From NCBI GenBank assembly GCA_903923345.1, contig CAIXXI010000077.1, positions 1-7,511 on the forward strand: 7,511 nucleotides of DNA, read 5' to 3'. This document shows positions 6,154 through 7,511 of the stretch, in pieces. The notes beneath the pieces are model-generated. The model was given only the letters and a program-made list of their open reading frames with translations, made no database searches and was not told the DNA's origin. Positions within the stretch are counted from its first letter, which is position 1. The number at the start of each line of letters is the position of its first letter. Source of the DNA: an uncultured Burkholderiales bacterium (GTDB lineage Bacteria > Pseudomonadota > Gammaproteobacteria > Burkholderiales > Burkholderiaceae_E). Made by a program: the position numbers and the translations under genes.

Positions 6154-7511
6154 ATGCCCAGCGAATCCACACGCAGCATCCGCATTCGCGGGGCTCGCAC
6201 CCACAATCTGCGCAACATCAGCCTGGAGTTGCCGCGCGACAGGCTGGTGGTGATCACTGGCCTGTCGGGATCGGGCAAGTCATCGCTCGCCTTCGACACG
6301 CTCTATGCCGAGGGGCAGCGCCGCTACGTGGAGTCGCTGTCAGCCTATGCCCGGCAATTTCTGGAGTTGATGGAAAAGCCGGATGTCGACCTGATCGAGG
6401 GGCTGTCGCCGGCGATCGCAATCGAGCAGAAGGCGACGAGCCACAATCCACGCTCCACGGTGGGCACGGTGACCGAAATTCACGACTACCTGCGGCTGCT
6501 GTTCGCACGGGTGGGCACGCCCTATTGCCCCAACCATACGCAGCAGATGCTGGCCGCGCACAGCGTCTCGCAGATGGTCGATGCCACGCTGGCGCTGCCC
6601 TCGGACACGCGGCTGATGATCCTTGCGCCGGTGGTCGCCGATCGAAAGGGCGAGCATGTCGATCTGTTCGAGGACCTGCGGGCGCAGGGCTTCGTGCGGA
6701 TACGGGTTCGAACCGAAGGCAAGAGCGACGCGAAGGTCTATAGCCTGGACGATGCACCCAAACTGGCCAAGGGCTCGCGCCACTCGATCGACGTGGTCAT
6801 CGACCGGATCAAGGTGTCGGCTGGTGTCGGACAGCGCCTGGCCGAATCCTTCGAAACCGCATTGCGCATCGCGCAGGGGCGCGTGCTGGTGGCAGGGATC
6901 GATGACGGGCGCGAGATGCTGTTTTCGAACCGCTATGCCTGCCCGCATTGCAGCCACGCACTGGCTGAACTCGAGCCGCGCCTGTTCTCCTTCAACAATC
7001 CGATGGGTGCCTGCGCCGCGTGCGATGGGCTCGGCACGCAGCAGTTCTTCGACCCGCAGCGGGTCGTGCACTTTCCGAACCTGGGGCTGGCTGCTGGGGC
7101 GATCCGCGGCTGGGACCGGCGCAATGCCTTCTATTTTCAGATGCTGCAGAGCCTGGCGGCGTTCTATGGATTTGATGTCGACACGCCCTTCGAAGACCTG
7201 CCTGCATCCATCCGCACGATGATCCTGGAGGGCTCGGGCGGCCAGCGCATTCCCTTCGTGCACATCGATGAGTCCGGCAAGGCCGTGACGCAACAGCAGC
7301 CCTTCGAGGGCGTCTTGCCGAACCTCGAGCGTCGTTACCGTGAGACCGACTCGGCTCAGGTGCGCGAAGAACTCGGCCGCTATCTGAATACCCGTGCCTG
7401 CCCGGACTGCGAAGGCACCCGACTGCGTGCCGAAGCGCGCAATGTGCGAGTCGGCCCCACTGGCGCCGACCAGCCGATCTGGACGGTCTCGGGATGGACG
7501 CTCGGCCAGGC
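6154..7511 (+). CDS. uvrA: Excinuclease ABC subunit UvrA, N-terminal part (cut by window end)
   Basis: UvrA is the damage-sensing ATPase of nucleotide excision repair and loads UvrB onto lesions. The frame is open from ATG 6154 to the window end: 452 codons of the about 940-960 usual for the family. The first Walker A is GLSGSGKSS (36-44), followed by LYAEGQRRYVESLSAYARQF (50-69), a near-invariant UvrA stretch. Next come the UvrB-binding and DNA-binding insertion region (QKATSHNPRSTVGTVTEIHDY, about 92-112, leads into it) and the first zinc module C263-x2-C266-x20-C287-x2-C290. ACPDCEGTRLRAEAR (415-429) is the second conserved Cys pair before the ABC signature region. The second half of the protein lies outside. 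It is divergent from the MFS gene. In E. coli uvrA is SOS-induced and paired with ssb; here the MFS gene separates them and no LexA box is evident. Confidence 0.98.
   Translation, partial: MPSESTRSIRIRGARTHNLRNISLELPRDRLVVITGLSGSGKSSLAFDTLYAEGQRRYVESLSAYARQFLELMEKPDVDLIEGLSPAIAIEQKATSHNPRSTVGTVTEIHDYLRLLFARVGTPYCPNHTQQMLAAHSVSQMVDATLALPSDTRLMILAPVVADRKGEHVDLFEDLRAQGFVRIRVRTEGKSDAKVYSLDDAPKLAKGSRHSIDVVIDRIKVSAGVGQRLAESFETALRIAQGRVLVAGIDDGREMLFSNRYACPHCSHALAELEPRLFSFNNPMGACAACDGLGTQQFFDPQRVVHFPNLGLAAGAIRGWDRRNAFYFQMLQSLAAFYGFDVDTPFEDLPASIRTMILEGSGGQRIPFVHIDESGKAVTQQQPFEGVLPNLERRYRETDSAQVREELGRYLNTRACPDCEGTRLRAEARNVRVGPTGADQPIWTVSGWTLGQ

Noticed and set aside
6057..6743. A 228-codon + strand frame that begins upstream of uvrA
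   Set aside because: It is out of frame with uvrA, whose motifs (Walker A, zinc module) are all in the other frame. The product is Ala/Gly/Arg-rich with no motif.
6340..7293. A 317-codon open frame on the minus strand opposite uvrA
   Set aside because: It lies wholly inside the strongly conserved uvrA coding sequence, its product is rich in Arg, His and Gln with no recognisable domain, and such long antisense frames are typical of high-GC DNA.

Overview
The window is high-GC DNA from a Gram-negative bacterium, most likely a betaproteobacterium of the order Burkholderiales. This rests on a Bug/TctC-type tripartite tricarboxylate transporter (TTT) receptor, a family greatly expanded in that order, and on the gene order uvrA / divergent MFS transporter / ssb, which I recall as common there. 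It is an inference from gene content, not a taxonomic test.

Layout. Bases 1-991 (+ strand) hold the 3' end of a beta-hydroxyacid (3-hydroxyisobutyrate-type) dehydrogenase. Its stop codon overlaps by one base the start of a metallo-beta-lactamase-fold hydrolase of the N-acyl-homoserine-lactonase-like group. Only 12 bp later this pair meets, tail to tail, the last gene of a long minus-strand series. In transcription order that series is: a YajR-like MFS transporter (6033-4774), ssb (4606-4109), an outer-membrane beta-barrel protein of unknown function (4106-3102), a quinone-oxidoreductase-like MDR enzyme (3045-2020) and a periplasmic TTT solute receptor (1978-1004). At the right end, uvrA runs on the + strand from 6154 and is cut by the window edge after about 452 codons.

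How the genes may work together. The right half is a DNA-maintenance neighbourhood: UvrA starts nucleotide excision repair, SSB protects single-stranded DNA, and an MFS exporter-type carrier sits between them. The left half looks like accessory small-molecule catabolism: a hydroxyacid dehydrogenase, a lactonase-like hydrolase, an NAD(P)H oxidoreductase and an orphan solute receptor. The substrate cannot be read from the sequence. The barrel gene lies 2 bp after ssb and probably depends on ssb transcription and translation, which is the most curious arrangement here.

I found no tRNA, rRNA, CRISPR array, insertion sequence, prophage or attachment site, and no convincing new system. All complete genes look intact. 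The possible oddities are small: the ssb-barrel coupling, no recognisable LexA box beside uvrA or ssb, and a few short inverted or shared motifs in the intergenic regions.
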